Below, in pieces: positions 33,863 through 43,869 of a DNA stretch of 64,000 bases (position 1 is the first letter of the stretch; the number at the start of each line of letters is the position of its first letter). The notes beneath the pieces are model-generated. The model had not been told where the DNA came from. It saw only the letters and a program-made list of their open reading frames with translations, and did not search any database. Source of the stretch: CAVYVZ01 sp963772065. GTDB lineage: Bacteria > Acidobacteriota > Vicinamibacteria > Vicinamibacterales > UBA2999. A program made the translations under genes and the position numbers. Location: assembly GCA_963772065.1 (NCBI GenBank), contig CAVYVZ010000004.1:186001-250000 (forward strand), given 5' to 3'.

Positions 33863-35365
33863 TCAGCGCGACGCCGCCTCGATCGCGTCGATGGCGGCCC
33901 CGACGTCTCGACCGTCGGTGCCGGCGTTGTTGTATGGGCTGTGGAGCGCGAGGCGATAGTTGCCGCCGCCCGCGTTCACGAAGTTGCCGAGGAACTGAGA
34001 TGTCGGAGGAAAGAAGTTGTCCGCCGGGTACTTCGACGCGGTCCCTCCCGCCAGGACGTTCCGCCGAATGGTCGCGCCGGGAAAGTACTTATTGATCGAT
34101 ACCAATCCGGCACCGAGGTAGTCCCCGTAGATGCCGTCCTGATTGTGCTTCGAGAGATTGTTGGTGTAGACGAACCGGACGTTCGCGGGGCCGTGCCCGT
34201 TCGCGACGGGACCATCGTGGATCACCGTGTTGTGGTCGACCGCAACGTCCTCGGTGCCGTCGCCGCACACGATGAATGCGCCCGAACCTCCCCACCGTGC
34301 GCGGCTCACGTCGGTGAACAGATTGTTCGCGATGCGGATGCGGCGGCTGATCTGGGAGCCGCGCATCCGGTCGCGACCGGTAATGTTGACGCCGCCGCCG
34401 ACGTGGTCGAAGCGGTTCGAGCGGACGGTGACGTCCTGAACCGCGGTCCACGGCGCGGCCCCGTTGTTCACCGGGGTGAGCAGGATCGCGTACCCCTTCT
34501 GATCCTGCGCCCAGCTGTACTCGAACCGATTGCCTTCGACGAGCACGCGCCGCGCGTTCTTCAGCTCGAGGAGGTTCTTGACCATCGGCTTGGTCCCCAC
34601 CGCGCCTCGCCACTGCAGGTTCTTCGTGAACCAGTTGCGCCGGATCGTGATGTCGGACGGCACGAGGTTCGGGATCTTCGGCGTCGCACCGCCGAACATG
34701 ACGTTCACGCCCGCCGCGGACAGATAGTTGTTGTCGATGAGGAACGGACCGGTGCCGTTCCACCCGGCGAGGGCCTGCGTCTCGATGCCGAAGAGGAAGA
34801 TGTCGGTCACGCGCGAATGCTGAATGACGGTCTGTCCGCCGTTCAGCGCGATCCCGCGCTTCGCGCCGGCCGTCGCATGGCCGTGAATCCAGACGCGGTC
34901 GAAGACGACGTGATGCGGAAGGCTCGCAGCGCTCGTGTCGAGGCCGCTGCCGACCCTCACGATGTCGGTGTTCCCGGTGGCATTGCCGATGATCTCGATG
35001 AACTGAAATTTCCAGTGATGCGCGCCGGCAGCCGTCTTGATCGCGGACGAATTAGCGGCCGCCTTGATCTTCGGCAGCAGCGACGCATACGCCGTGGTTA
35101 CACGCACCCCTGCCGGAGGAAGCTGCGCGTCGGAGGCGGACGACCGCACGGTGATGTACGACGCGCCGGATTTCGCCGGCAGCGTGAAGCTGCCCGTGAA
35201 CGTGGCTCCGGCCTGGAGCAGGATCGTGTCGCCCGGCTGGGCCGCATTGAGCGCCGTCTGCAGGCTGCCGCCCGAGTTGACTCGCAGCGTCGCGGCGGAC
35301 GCAGGCGCCGCGGCGGCCGCAACGCACAGATACACCACGCACGGGATAACGTACAGCTGCTTCAT
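33863..35365 (-). CDS. Exported right-handed parallel beta-helix protein
   Basis: The protein is an intact 500 residues. MKQLYVIPCVVYLCVAAAAA is a signal peptide ending at ASA. The mature chain opens with GSLQTALNAAQPGDTILLQA, the N-terminal cap typical of pectate-lyase and chondroitinase-B-like folds. Many NNx/DNN turns follow (FLIDNNYLSAAGVNVMFGGA, VLVEGNRFEYSWAQ, VTVRSNRFDHVGGGVNITGR, VAVDHNTVIHDG). These form Asn-ladder coils. No catalytic Lys/Arg set could be assigned with confidence, so it may be a polysaccharide lyase, a glycan-binding protein or an adhesin. It lies alone on the minus strand between the repeat segment and a 284-base gap. Confidence 0.82.
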   Translation of the reverse strand: MKQLYVIPCVVYLCVAAAAAPASAATLRVNSGGSLQTALNAAQPGDTILLQAGATFTGSFTLPAKSGASYITVRSSASDAQLPPAGVRVTTAYASLLPKIKAAANSSAIKTAAGAHHWKFQFIEIIGNATGNTDIVRVGSGLDTSAASLPHHVVFDRVWIHGHATAGAKRGIALNGGQTVIQHSRVTDIFLFGIETQALAGWNGTGPFLIDNNYLSAAGVNVMFGGATPKIPNLVPSDITIRRNWFTKNLQWRGAVGTKPMVKNLLELKNARRVLVEGNRFEYSWAQDQKGYAILLTPVNNGAAPWTAVQDVTVRSNRFDHVGGGVNITGRDRMRGSQISRRIRIANNLFTDVSRARWGGSGAFIVCGDGTEDVAVDHNTVIHDGPVANGHGPANVRFVYTNNLSKHNQDGIYGDYLGAGLVSINKYFPGATIRRNVLAGGTASKYPADNFFPPTSQFLGNFVNAGGGNYRLALHSPYNNAGTDGRDVGAAIDAIEAASR

Positions 35366-35649
35366 CGGACTCCTGGAAACAAAGCAGTGTACGACCCAGG
35401 TCCGAACGACGCGAGCTGAGCGGGCGAATAGCGTTTGTCTGATGGGACTCTTTGGACACCGACACGATTGCGCGCCGGTGTTCCGTTTTCACGCAGCGCG
35501 CGGCAAAGGCGTACGTGCATAGGCGTGCACCGGGTCGGGGCGGCGTCCGGAACACGCTGACGAGCACGCACTTAGCAGCCGCGCCGAACGGTTCGAGCAC
35601 ATGGTCCGGTTTTCGCCCTTACACACGGCATTCGAACCGGAGGGAACCC
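35366..35649. other. Intergenic region between divergent genes
   Basis: 284 bases separate the beta-helix gene (minus) and the small protein gene (plus). It must hold both promoters. I see no repeat, clear -35/-10 pair or coding frame. CCGGAGGGAACCC just before 35650 is the ribosome-binding site of the next gene. Confidence 0.4.
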
Positions 35650-36060
35650 ATGACGCTCTCCAAGTTGATTGATTCGCTCACCGGTCGGGAATCCACGGCC
35701 CCGCCAGCGGCGGCGCCGGCCCGCAAGAGCACGGCCTCATCGTCGCCAGATGTGGGAGCGCTGATGAAGTCGACGTCGCTGCTGTTCGTGCCCGCGAAGG
35801 ATACCGAGCATGCACTCGGCGCGCAGCGCGAGGTGCGTGAGCGCATCTCGGACGTGCTCCCAGGCGTGGTCTTCGATGAAGAAGGGCACGGCGCGTTCAC
35901 CCGCACCGGCTACTCCGTGGCATTCGATACGGGCAACGAGGACTACGTGCACGCGGTAGGCGTGCGGGTCACGGGCGGCACGGCGGCAATGCCGCCGCTC
36001 GCGCGGCTGATCTCGAAGACCGGCTGGCGCCTCGTGTCCCAGACGCCCGACGCGCGCTGA
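35650..36060 (+). CDS. Small hypothetical protein with low-complexity linker
   Basis: The ATG at 35650 follows GGAGGG and gives 136 residues. MTLSKLIDSLTGRES is a short amphipathic start, then an Ala/Pro/Ser linker, then a compact alpha/beta domain: MKSTSLLFVPAKDTEHALGA, VRERISDVLPGVVFDEEGHG, FDTGNEDYVHAVGVRVTGGT and ISKTGWRLVSQTP. No signal peptide. The domain has the feel of a small ferredoxin-like fold, but I do not recognise it. It is convergent with the DUF3999 gene (1 base between stops). Confidence 0.65.
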   Translation: MTLSKLIDSLTGRESTAPPAAAPARKSTASSSPDVGALMKSTSLLFVPAKDTEHALGAQREVRERISDVLPGVVFDEEGHGAFTRTGYSVAFDTGNEDYVHAVGVRVTGGTAAMPPLARLISKTGWRLVSQTPDAR

Positions 36061-36061
36061 A

Positions 36062-38119
36062 CTATGCGCTCGCGGCGCCTTCCTCGCGGCGCACCAGGCG
36101 TGCGATCAGGCCGAGCAGTACGACGACCGCCAGACCGAGCGACGCCCAGAAAACCCGCGGCGGCACGATAGCTGGCGCCGCGCTCGAAGCGGCTGCCGGC
36201 TGCTCGGGTGCCGCATGGACCTCCTCGGCTCGACTTCCCATGACGCGCGGCGCGAGCAGCGCGAGGTCATAGCGAGGCGCGCTCAAATCGTCGCGGCCGT
36301 ACACGAGCCGCAGCGGCTGGCCGGCAGGACGATAGAAACGAATCGCGTACGACCGCAGCAGCAGCGTCGCCTTCTCGATCGGCAGCGGCTGATTGTCCCC
36401 CTCATCGACGATGACGACGACGTCCCCGCTCCGCGTTTCGGGAAAATCGAAAACGAGGCCTCGTGCCGGCGCGTCCTGATTGGAGTGCTGCCACAGCGAC
36501 GAAGAGAGCTGGGCGAGCGCCGGCAGCCGACGCTGTTCGGTTGGCGGCGTCAGCATCGCCAACGTCACTCCTCGCGTGAAGACCCGGGCGCGCGTCTGCA
36601 GCACGAGACGCGCTCCAGGCAGGCGCTGATACGGTACTTCCACGGCGTAGGAAGTGCGGCCCTTCTGCGTGTCGCCGATCGGCGACGGCAGCTCTCGGCG
36701 GACGAGGCGGACGTCAATCGCGATCGGCTCATCGCGCCGCTCCACGAGGTACGGCACCTGCCGGCCGGCGGAATCGAGGACGCGCACATCGGCGAATGAA
36801 GCGTGGACCGCCCCGCTGTGCGCCAGCGCGGCGGCGTCCAGCGGTACGGCGACGAGCCCCGACCCTGCCGGTACCGCACGCGAGTACTTGAAGCTCGCGG
36901 CTTGCAGCGCCGCGCCCGTTTCGGGCATCGGCAGCGCCGGCGGATCGTCCGCTGCGAGTGTCAGCGGCCGCGGGTCGCCCCACCGCGCTTCCGCCGTTTG
37001 CGCAGCCGTGACAGCCGGGCGAGCTGCCTCGAGATCGTATCGTGGTGCTGGCAGCGCGGCGTCGCCGTAGCGCGCAGCGAGGGTGCCCGCCTCATGTTCG
37101 AAATAAATCCACGGCAGCTCCGCAAAGACCGCCGTCACCGACTGCAGGTCGAGCGGCGGATTGTCTCCATCGTCGACCACGAGCTCGAGCTGGGCTTCAC
37201 GCGGCGGCGCGATCGGTATGCGCAGCGCATCGGCGGCGACGCCGTCGCGGACGACCCGCCGCAGCGTCCCGGCGCCGATGGTGCCGTACGCCACGTGCTC
37301 GCCGGTCAACCGCGCCTCGCTGACCCGCGCCTGGCGCAGCAGGTGTCCGCCGCCCACGCCGAGCGCGAGCTCGACGATCGGCAGCCGTGCCGCAGGCAGA
37401 TGAATCCGGAATCGGCTGATGCCCGGTTCGCTCGGCCGGCGCTCGAAGACGAGCGGAGCGCGAAGCGCAGGCGCCGGCGCGATCGGCTGCGGAACGCGGC
37501 GCGCCTGCACGAGGGCCGGCGCATCCACGCGTCCCGAATGCGTGTCGTTCCAGGTGATTCGCAGAAAGCGGTACGGTCCAGGCGCGAAGGGCAACGTCGT
37601 CTGCTGCAGCCGCTCGGCGGGAAGATCGAATAACGTGCCCTCACCGGCGAGCAGCGTCCAATGCTCGCGATCCCCGGAACCTTCGAGCACGAGACGCTTC
37701 AGGAACGGTGCGCGGATGCCTGAGACACGGATGGCATCCACCGCGAGCACCTCGCCGAGATCGGCCTCGAAGCCGCTCGTTTTTTCGGTCTGGGCGAGAG
37801 GAAGCACGCGAGCGTCCTTCCAGGACGGTTCTCCGGCCGGTGGCGGCACGACGAGGTACGGTACTTCTCCGCCGGCGGCGTCATAGAGCCGGAGATCGGC
37901 CAGGCCGCCAGTGGCGAGCGAACGGCCATCCATCGCGGTGACCGTGAACGGCGTGCCACCGGAGAGCAGCGTGACGTCAACAGCGAGACGGTGGGCCCCG
38001 CTCGTGGGCGCGTCGACCGACCGCTCGTGCCGGAATTTCGGCGCCGCGCTGGGTGGCTTCGGCTCCTGTGCCGCGGCGACCGCAACCGCGACAGCGAGCG
38101 TGAGCCCGATGCATTTCAT
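36062..38119 (-). CDS. DUF3999-family exported protein
   Basis: The start is the ATG at 38119, which overlaps the DUF2339 stop by 4 bases; the frame is open further upstream but that part is antisense-like. 685 residues. The signal peptide is MKCIGLTLAVAVAVAAAQEP. The mature protein consists of repeated beta domains (LRLYDAAGGEVPYLVVPP, VRVLDSAGRQVPYLVERRDE; YRFLRITWNDTHSG like discoidin strands). A single C-terminal membrane helix closes it (FWASLGLAVVVLLGLIARLV) with a basic tail. DUF3999 proteins are typically encoded next to DUF2339 membrane proteins, as here. The pair's function is unknown; periplasmic sensing or binding anchored to the membrane is a guess. Confidence 0.85.
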   Translation of the reverse strand: MKCIGLTLAVAVAVAAAQEPKPPSAAPKFRHERSVDAPTSGAHRLAVDVTLLSGGTPFTVTAMDGRSLATGGLADLRLYDAAGGEVPYLVVPPPAGEPSWKDARVLPLAQTEKTSGFEADLGEVLAVDAIRVSGIRAPFLKRLVLEGSGDREHWTLLAGEGTLFDLPAERLQQTTLPFAPGPYRFLRITWNDTHSGRVDAPALVQARRVPQPIAPAPALRAPLVFERRPSEPGISRFRIHLPAARLPIVELALGVGGGHLLRQARVSEARLTGEHVAYGTIGAGTLRRVVRDGVAADALRIPIAPPREAQLELVVDDGDNPPLDLQSVTAVFAELPWIYFEHEAGTLAARYGDAALPAPRYDLEAARPAVTAAQTAEARWGDPRPLTLAADDPPALPMPETGAALQAASFKYSRAVPAGSGLVAVPLDAAALAHSGAVHASFADVRVLDSAGRQVPYLVERRDEPIAIDVRLVRRELPSPIGDTQKGRTSYAVEVPYQRLPGARLVLQTRARVFTRGVTLAMLTPPTEQRRLPALAQLSSSLWQHSNQDAPARGLVFDFPETRSGDVVVIVDEGDNQPLPIEKATLLLRSYAIRFYRPAGQPLRLVYGRDDLSAPRYDLALLAPRVMGSRAEEVHAAPEQPAAASSAAPAIVPPRVFWASLGLAVVVLLGLIARLVRREEGAASA

Positions 38120-41100
38120 CTCGCGCTCTCCTTGCCCGAGGCCAGCACGAACTTCTGCAGCGCAAGCGACACCAGCGTCAGCGACAGCGCCAAACCAACG
38201 AACGCGCCGACGCGGTACAGCCCGCCGAGCGATCCGAGATCGTAGAGGAAGCACTTCAGCGTGGTGACCGTGATGAGCACGACGGACGCGATGCGAGCCG
38301 GGCGATTGTGCAGCACGATGCCGGCGGCCAGCGTGGCCAGGCCGAAGACGAGCCAGCCGATCGTATAGGTGAGGTCCTGCGCGATTCCGGCGCCGAAGCG
38401 GAACATGATCTCGGGGCCCGTCGCGTAGAAGTCGGCGATCTCGATGTTGAGCAGCAGGAAGAGCAGGATGCCTCCGGCCGCCGGCAGCATGTGGCGGGCA
38501 CGCGGCAGGCGCGGGTGCACCTCGTCGTCGGTCTTCGAGAGCCACCACGCGGCGCAGAACATCGCCGTCGCGCAGACCAGGTACGCATAGAGGTACCAGT
38601 TGAAGATGCGCGTCGATCCCCGCGGCTCGTAACGGAAGACCTCGGGATTGAGCGCGAGGCGCACGAACACGGCGCCGAGCAATCCGATCGCGGCGTAGAG
38701 CAGGCCGCGATGCGGCACGCGCCGGTACAGCCATGCGACCGCCGCGCCTTCGAGCGCCCACCCGATCGTGATCCACTGCTGGCTCAGTTGCAGTGGAATG
38801 GCGACGGTTGCGAACGCGAGCGCGGTGCCCGCCACGAGCGCGAGGCGGCCCAGGTCGCGCGCTCCAGCAGGCTGCAGCCGCAGCAGCTGGCGGACGTGCA
38901 CTGTCGTCACCGCGCCAAGCGCGACGGGGACGACGCCGATCATCCAGCCGTAGCCCGCTTGCATCACGCTGTGGCGCAGAGCCAGGAAGCACCACGCGCT
39001 GGCGAGAATCGCGGCGACGTAGGGATCGCGATTCTCCTTTGCGCGAGCGCCAAGCACGAGCGGGTGCAGCGCGAACGGCGCATACATGGCCACCGCATGC
39101 GCAAACAGCCTCTGCCACGCGGCATCCTCCGCTGCCGTGATCACCAGCGCCAGAACGCCGGCCAGCGCCGACGCCGCAAGCGCGGCGTACCGCCAGCCGT
39201 ACCGCGCCGTCAGCATCAGCAGCAGCGAGACGCCGACGACGTGAGCGCTGACGAGCATGGCGAGTGGAGGCTGCGGACCGCTCAACGTCACCACCGTGAC
39301 GGCAATCTGCGCGACGGCGATGATGAGGCCGGCGGTCACCGCGGCAATTGGCTCGAAGCCAAACCGACGGGCGAGGACAATCCACGTGAGCGCAAACGCC
39401 ACCAGGACAGCCTCCGCCGCGATTCCAATCACACCGAACCCCTCGCCATGCGTCGTCCCGACCCAGCCGAGAAGAACACCCGATGCGAGCATCGTGGCGA
39501 CCGCGTGCAGTTCGCCGTCCCGTTCCGCAAGCGCCGCTGTGCTGATCGCCAGGCCGATGACGATGAGAGCGCCGAAGAGCGGCCAGGGTGGCAGCGCGGG
39601 AGCGTTGAACAGGAAGACAAACGCCGCAAGCGCGAACCATGTGCCGTAGCGGAACTGCAGCATGATGTCCCGCTTCGCGCCGGATCGCTCGGCCTGCCGC
39701 CGTGCCCACGCGTGCCCCGCGAGCGTGAGCGACGTGAGACCAACCACCATCATCAGCGTCGGCATCTGGCCGACCGCCGCGCGCGCGTTCCACCACCAGA
39801 CGGCCAGGACAACCCACGAAAGGCCGCTCCCGGCCAACGCCGTCCACGGCAGCGCCGTTGCTGCGCTCTCGACGAAGATTGCGGCGTTCATCACCAGGAG
39901 CAGAAGGGCCAGCCCCCACATCGCGGGCGCCGCCAGCGAGCCCGCGGCCAGGAAGAGAAGGAGCAGCAGGCTTGCGAGCAGCATCGCGCCGCCGGCTTCA
40001 ACCGGCTCGAGCCGCCGCTTCAACCGGCGCGCAACCGCAGGTACCCCGAGGTACAGCAGGCCGAACAGCCCATAGAGCGCCATGGCGGTGTCGAGCCGTT
40101 CCAGCGTGAGGTGCGTCGCCGACCACACCGCTTCCGCTGCCAGAGCGAAGAACACGCCGCCGTAGTAGGTCGCGCTCTGACGTTCGTCGAGCGCGCGCCA
40201 CGCCAGGGCGAGTAACACGAGAAACACGATCGCGAACAGCCAGAGAGATGACGAAGCCGGTTCGATTCTGACCATCACCGGGAACACGAACATCAGCACC
40301 GGTGCGGCGTACATGGTCCGATCGCCCCAGTTTCCGAACGGACGACCCATGCGGGCGGCCACGAGCGGAGCGATCAGGTAGAACGCCATGAATCCGACGG
40401 CGATCGCGCTCAGCGGCATCCACATGCCGGCGGCGTAGAAGCGCGCCATCCACGACGCCATGACGATCACGGTCGCCAGCGCCCCCAGAACATGCAGGAG
40501 CTCGCGGCCGCGCATGACCGCGATGGCGAACAGGCCGCTGTTGATCAGGAACAGGAATCCGAACAGCAGACCGTAGCGCTCGCCATACGGTCGCGCCGTG
40601 GCCAGGTACACGGCGAACAGGAGCGGAGCCGCCGAAGCAGCCATGGCGGTCCACTCGAAGGTGTCGGCCTCCTCGTCAGCGCGACTGTCTGAGCGGGACT
40701 GCGCGAGCAGATACGCCGCATAGCCCACCAGTGGAAACACGACGAAGATGCCGAGCGCGAGAGGCAACGAGCTCGTCGCCAGGAACTTGAGCACCCAGCC
40801 CCATTGATAGAGCGTCGTCAACAACAGGCTGAGGGCGCTCAGCACCGGCCAGTGCCGCATGTAGGCGACCCAGGCGAGGCCGACGTTGAGCAGCAGGAGG
40901 TATGCGAACAGCGGGATGGGCCGATTCTCGCCGGTCGACAACAACACAGGCGTCGCGAAGCCGCCAACGAGTCCCAGCACCGCCACGAAGAGCGATTCGT
41001 GCCGCACCGACAGCAGCACAGCCGTGGCCGTGACGAGCGCGAGGAGACCGAACGCCGCAGTCGCCGGAATCAGGTTCCAGAGCGCGTGAGCGGAAAAGAA

Positions 41101-41778
41101 GGTGGCAAAGAGGATCGCAATCGCGGCGGCGTCGAGCGCGTTCGCCGTCACCGGGTACTTACGCGCGGCTTTCCGCTCGCAGGTGACGAGCAGCGCGATC
41201 GCGGTCACGATTCCGATCGCCACACGCACGGGCGGCTGCAGCCAGCCGTGGTCGATTGAGTAGCGGAGGAAGAAGATCGCGGCGAGCACGAGCGCGACGC
41301 CGGCGATCGCCGAAAAGAGCTTCACACCGACGAGCCGCTCCCAATCGAACGACCAGTCCATCCGGCCGAACGGAGACGACGGCGGTCGCGGCGGGGGCGG
41401 AGGTTGTGGCGGACGCGCCGCTGGCCGGGGCGGCAGCGGCGGGAGTGGACGTGGGCGTACGGGTTCGGCAGCTGGCACAGGCCGCGCGCTCGGAATGGCT
41501 GGGCGTGGGGGCAGCGGCGGCGGAGGCTGAGGAGGCGTCGCGGTCGCCAGTGGTGCCGGCGGAGCCGAGGGCGCCTGCGCCTTCGGCTCCGTCCTGGCGG
41601 CGGCGCGTACCTGATTCAACTGGACGCTGAGCGACCTGATCTCCTCGCTCTGTACGCGAACCCGCTCCTCCAGCTCGCTCAGCCGCTGGCGCATCAGGTG
41701 CGTCCTGACCAGCGAGATCACGGGCAGTATGAAGGGGATCGAGAGCAGCAACAGGCCGAACGCGAACAGTCCTTCCAA
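38116..41778 (-). CDS. DUF2339 polytopic membrane protein
   Basis: The protein is an intact 1220 residues. Residues 1-25 form a first helix (FGLLLLSIPFILPVISLVRT), followed by a coiled coil (LSELEERVRVQSEEIRSLSV). Next comes a Pro-rich linker to about residue 140, then WERLVGVKLFSAIAGVALVL, the DUF2339 start. More than 20 further hydrophobic helices follow. The architecture of coiled coil, Pro linker and very many helices matches DUF2339. No transport motif is seen. It is the first gene of a two-gene unit with the DUF3999 protein (4-base overlap). Confidence 0.88.
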   Translation of the reverse strand: MEGLFAFGLLLLSIPFILPVISLVRTHLMRQRLSELEERVRVQSEEIRSLSVQLNQVRAAARTEPKAQAPSAPPAPLATATPPQPPPPLPPRPAIPSARPVPAAEPVRPRPLPPLPPRPAARPPQPPPPPRPPSSPFGRMDWSFDWERLVGVKLFSAIAGVALVLAAIFFLRYSIDHGWLQPPVRVAIGIVTAIALLVTCERKAARKYPVTANALDAAAIAILFATFFSAHALWNLIPATAAFGLLALVTATAVLLSVRHESLFVAVLGLVGGFATPVLLSTGENRPIPLFAYLLLLNVGLAWVAYMRHWPVLSALSLLLTTLYQWGWVLKFLATSSLPLALGIFVVFPLVGYAAYLLAQSRSDSRADEEADTFEWTAMAASAAPLLFAVYLATARPYGERYGLLFGFLFLINSGLFAIAVMRGRELLHVLGALATVIVMASWMARFYAAGMWMPLSAIAVGFMAFYLIAPLVAARMGRPFGNWGDRTMYAAPVLMFVFPVMVRIEPASSSLWLFAIVFLVLLALAWRALDERQSATYYGGVFFALAAEAVWSATHLTLERLDTAMALYGLFGLLYLGVPAVARRLKRRLEPVEAGGAMLLASLLLLLFLAAGSLAAPAMWGLALLLLVMNAAIFVESAATALPWTALAGSGLSWVVLAVWWWNARAAVGQMPTLMMVVGLTSLTLAGHAWARRQAERSGAKRDIMLQFRYGTWFALAAFVFLFNAPALPPWPLFGALIVIGLAISTAALAERDGELHAVATMLASGVLLGWVGTTHGEGFGVIGIAAEAVLVAFALTWIVLARRFGFEPIAAVTAGLIIAVAQIAVTVVTLSGPQPPLAMLVSAHVVGVSLLLMLTARYGWRYAALAASALAGVLALVITAAEDAAWQRLFAHAVAMYAPFALHPLVLGARAKENRDPYVAAILASAWCFLALRHSVMQAGYGWMIGVVPVALGAVTTVHVRQLLRLQPAGARDLGRLALVAGTALAFATVAIPLQLSQQWITIGWALEGAAVAWLYRRVPHRGLLYAAIGLLGAVFVRLALNPEVFRYEPRGSTRIFNWYLYAYLVCATAMFCAAWWLSKTDDEVHPRLPRARHMLPAAGGILLFLLLNIEIADFYATGPEIMFRFGAGIAQDLTYTIGWLVFGLATLAAGIVLHNRPARIASVVLITVTTLKCFLYDLGSLGGLYRVGAFVGLALSLTLVSLALQKFVLASGKESAR

Positions 41779-41832
41779 TGCAGGCTCCTGCGACCGAATC
41801 GTCGCGGTTCCTAGTATCGGCCGATGTTCAGC

Positions 41833-42691
41833 TCAGCTTTGCGTGTAATCGTAGAAGCCTCTGCCGCTCTTCTTTCCAAGCCGGCCCGCGAGCACCATCC
41901 GCTTCAAGAGCGGTGGCGGGGCAAACCGCGGCTCGCGATACTCCTCGAACATGATGTTCGCGATGAAGTACGTGGTGTCGAGCCCCACGTAGTCGAGCAG
42001 AGTGAACGGCCCCATCGGATAGCCGGTGCCCAGCTTCATCCCCTTGTCGATGTCTTCGAGCGTCCCGAGGCCGGCTTCGTATTCACGAATGGCATCGAGC
42101 AGATACGGCACGAGCAGCCGGTTCACGATGAACCCGGGACGATCGGGCGCCGTGATCGGCTCCTTGCCGAGGGACCGCGCGAAGGCGAACACCGTTTCGT
42201 ACGTCGCATCGCTCGTCGAAAGCCCGCGGATCACTTCCACCAGCTTCATGAGCGGAACAGGATTGAAGAAATGGAGTCCGGCAAAACGATCCGGCCGCTT
42301 CGTCGTGGCGGCCAGCTCGGTAATGCAGAGTGAGGACGTATTGGAGCAGACGATCGTCTCATCGCCCACTACGACCTCGAGAGCGGCGTACGCCTTGCGC
42401 TTCTCCTCCACGTTCTCGATGATGGCTTCGACGATGAGATCGCACGCTGCCAAATCGTCGAAGCGCGTCGTGCCGGTGAGGTTCGCCATCGCCTGATCGC
42501 GGGCGTCGGGCGTGACCTTGCCCTTCGCCACGCCGTCGGCGAGGAACTTGTCGATGCGGCCGAGGCCCTTCTTCAGGAACGCGTCTTCTACCTCGCGCAC
42601 GATCGTCTTGTAACCGGATTGCGCGCACACCTGCGCGATGCCGGCTCCCATCAGGCCGCAACCAAGCACTCCCGACCGTCTTGATCGCCAT
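41833..42691 (-). CDS. 3-hydroxybutyryl-CoA (3-hydroxyacyl-CoA) dehydrogenase (one frame change)
   Basis: Corrected length is 285 residues, as usual for the short form. The ATG at 42691 overlaps the thiolase stop (TGATG). MAIKTVG then, after removing one base at about 42672, VLGCGLMGAGIAQVCAQSGY gives the NAD loop GCGLMG. Further motifs are VEAIIENVEEKRK, CSNTSSLCITELA, FAGLHFFNPVPLMKLVEVI (catalytic His) and PGFIVNRLLVPYLLDAIR. It interconverts 3-hydroxyacyl-CoA and acetoacetyl-type CoA with NAD. It is the last gene of the four-gene thiolase operon, so it fits short-chain beta-oxidation or the butyryl/acetoacetyl-CoA route. Confidence 0.92.
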
Positions 42692-43869
42692 CACACGATC
42701 TCCACTAAGGCCGCGATTCCCTGACCGCCGCCAATGCAGGCTGACGCGATGCCGCGTTTCCCGCCTCGACGCCGCAGTTCCAGCGTCAGCGTCAACAGGA
42801 GCCGCGTGCCGCTCATGCCGAGCGGGTGGCCCAGCGCGATGGCGCCGCCGTTCACGTTGACCTTCTCACGGTCGAGGCCAAGCTCCTTCTCCACGGACAG
42901 GTACTGCGCGGCGAATGCCTCGTTGATCTCGAACAAGTCGATATCCTCGAGTGACAGGTTCGTCGTCGCGAGCACCTTGCGGATGGCGGGCGCCGGACCC
43001 ATCCCCATGATGCTGGGATCGACGCCGACCGTCGCCCAGCCGGCGAGCCGGGCGATCGGTTCGAGCCCGCGGGCCTTGGCGGCCTCACCCGACGCGAGGA
43101 TCACGGCCGCACCGCCGTCGACGATGCCGCTCGCGTTACCCGCCGTGACGGTGCCCTCCTTCGAGAACGCCGCTGGAAGCTTCGCCAGGCCTTCCATGGT
43201 CGTATCGGGCCGCATATGGTCGTCGCGATCGACCACGTGCGTTCCCTTGCGCGTCTTGATGTCGACCGGCACGATCTCCTCGGCGAATCTCCCTGCTTTC
43301 AGCGCTTCGTCAGCACGCTTCTGGCTGCGCAGCGCATAGCAGTCCTGGGCCTCGCGCGAGATGCTGTACTTCGACGCGCACTTCTCAGCGGTCTGTGCCA
43401 TGAACAGGCCGCAGTACGGATCGAGCAGCGCTTCGTAGAGATAGTCCTCGAGCTTTCCCTGTCCGAGCTTCAGGCCGCTGCGAAGACCGCGAATCACATG
43501 CGGCGCTTGGCTCATGCTCTCCATGCCGCCTGTCAGCACGATGCCTGCTTCGCCGAGCCGGATGCACTGCGCGCCGCTGATGGCCGCCTGGATGCCGGAC
43601 CCGCACAGGCGGTTCACGGTCAGCGCGGGCACCTCGATTGGCACGCCAGCTTTGAGCGCCACGTGGCGTGCGCCGTAGATCGCATCGGAGCTGGTTTGCA
43701 GCACGTTGCCAAACACGGCGTGCTCAATCCATTCCGCGCGAACCTCTGTCCGCTCGAGCGCGCCGCGAGCTGCAATCGCGCCCAGCTCCAGCGCCGACAC
43801 ATCCTTCAACGCGCCGACGTACTCGGTCATCGGCGTCCGCGCTCCGCCAAGAACAAACACTTCAGTCAT
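42691..43869 (-). CDS. Acetyl-CoA acetyltransferase (thiolase)
   Basis: The protein has 392 residues. The nucleophile Cys is in TVNRLCGSGIQAAISGAQCI, the second set in NVNGGAIALGHPLGMSGTRL (His) and the C-terminal Cys in ASACIGGGQGIAAL. The start at 43869 overlaps the preceding IDH-like gene stop by 4 bases. It condenses two acetyl-CoA to acetoacetyl-CoA or cleaves 3-oxoacyl-CoA. Together with the second thiolase at the head of the operon and the dehydrogenase at its end it supports beta-oxidation or storage/ketone metabolism. Confidence 0.93.
   Translation of the reverse strand: MTEVFVLGGARTPMTEYVGALKDVSALELGAIAARGALERTEVRAEWIEHAVFGNVLQTSSDAIYGARHVALKAGVPIEVPALTVNRLCGSGIQAAISGAQCIRLGEAGIVLTGGMESMSQAPHVIRGLRSGLKLGQGKLEDYLYEALLDPYCGLFMAQTAEKCASKYSISREAQDCYALRSQKRADEALKAGRFAEEIVPVDIKTRKGTHVVDRDDHMRPDTTMEGLAKLPAAFSKEGTVTAGNASGIVDGGAAVILASGEAAKARGLEPIARLAGWATVGVDPSIMGMGPAPAIRKVLATTNLSLEDIDLFEINEAFAAQYLSVEKELGLDREKVNVNGGAIALGHPLGMSGTRLLLTLTLELRRRGGKRGIASACIGGGQGIAALVEIV

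Noticed and set aside
36062..39919. A single 1285-codon minus-strand frame reaching far upstream of DUF3999
   Set aside because: The part above 38119 overlaps the DUF2339 gene in another frame, has no domain text, and the ATG at 38119 starts a proper signal peptide.
38308..40215. 635-codon plus-strand frame opposite DUF2339
   Set aside because: Arg/His/Gln-rich composition with no motif; typical antisense open frame in high-GC DNA.
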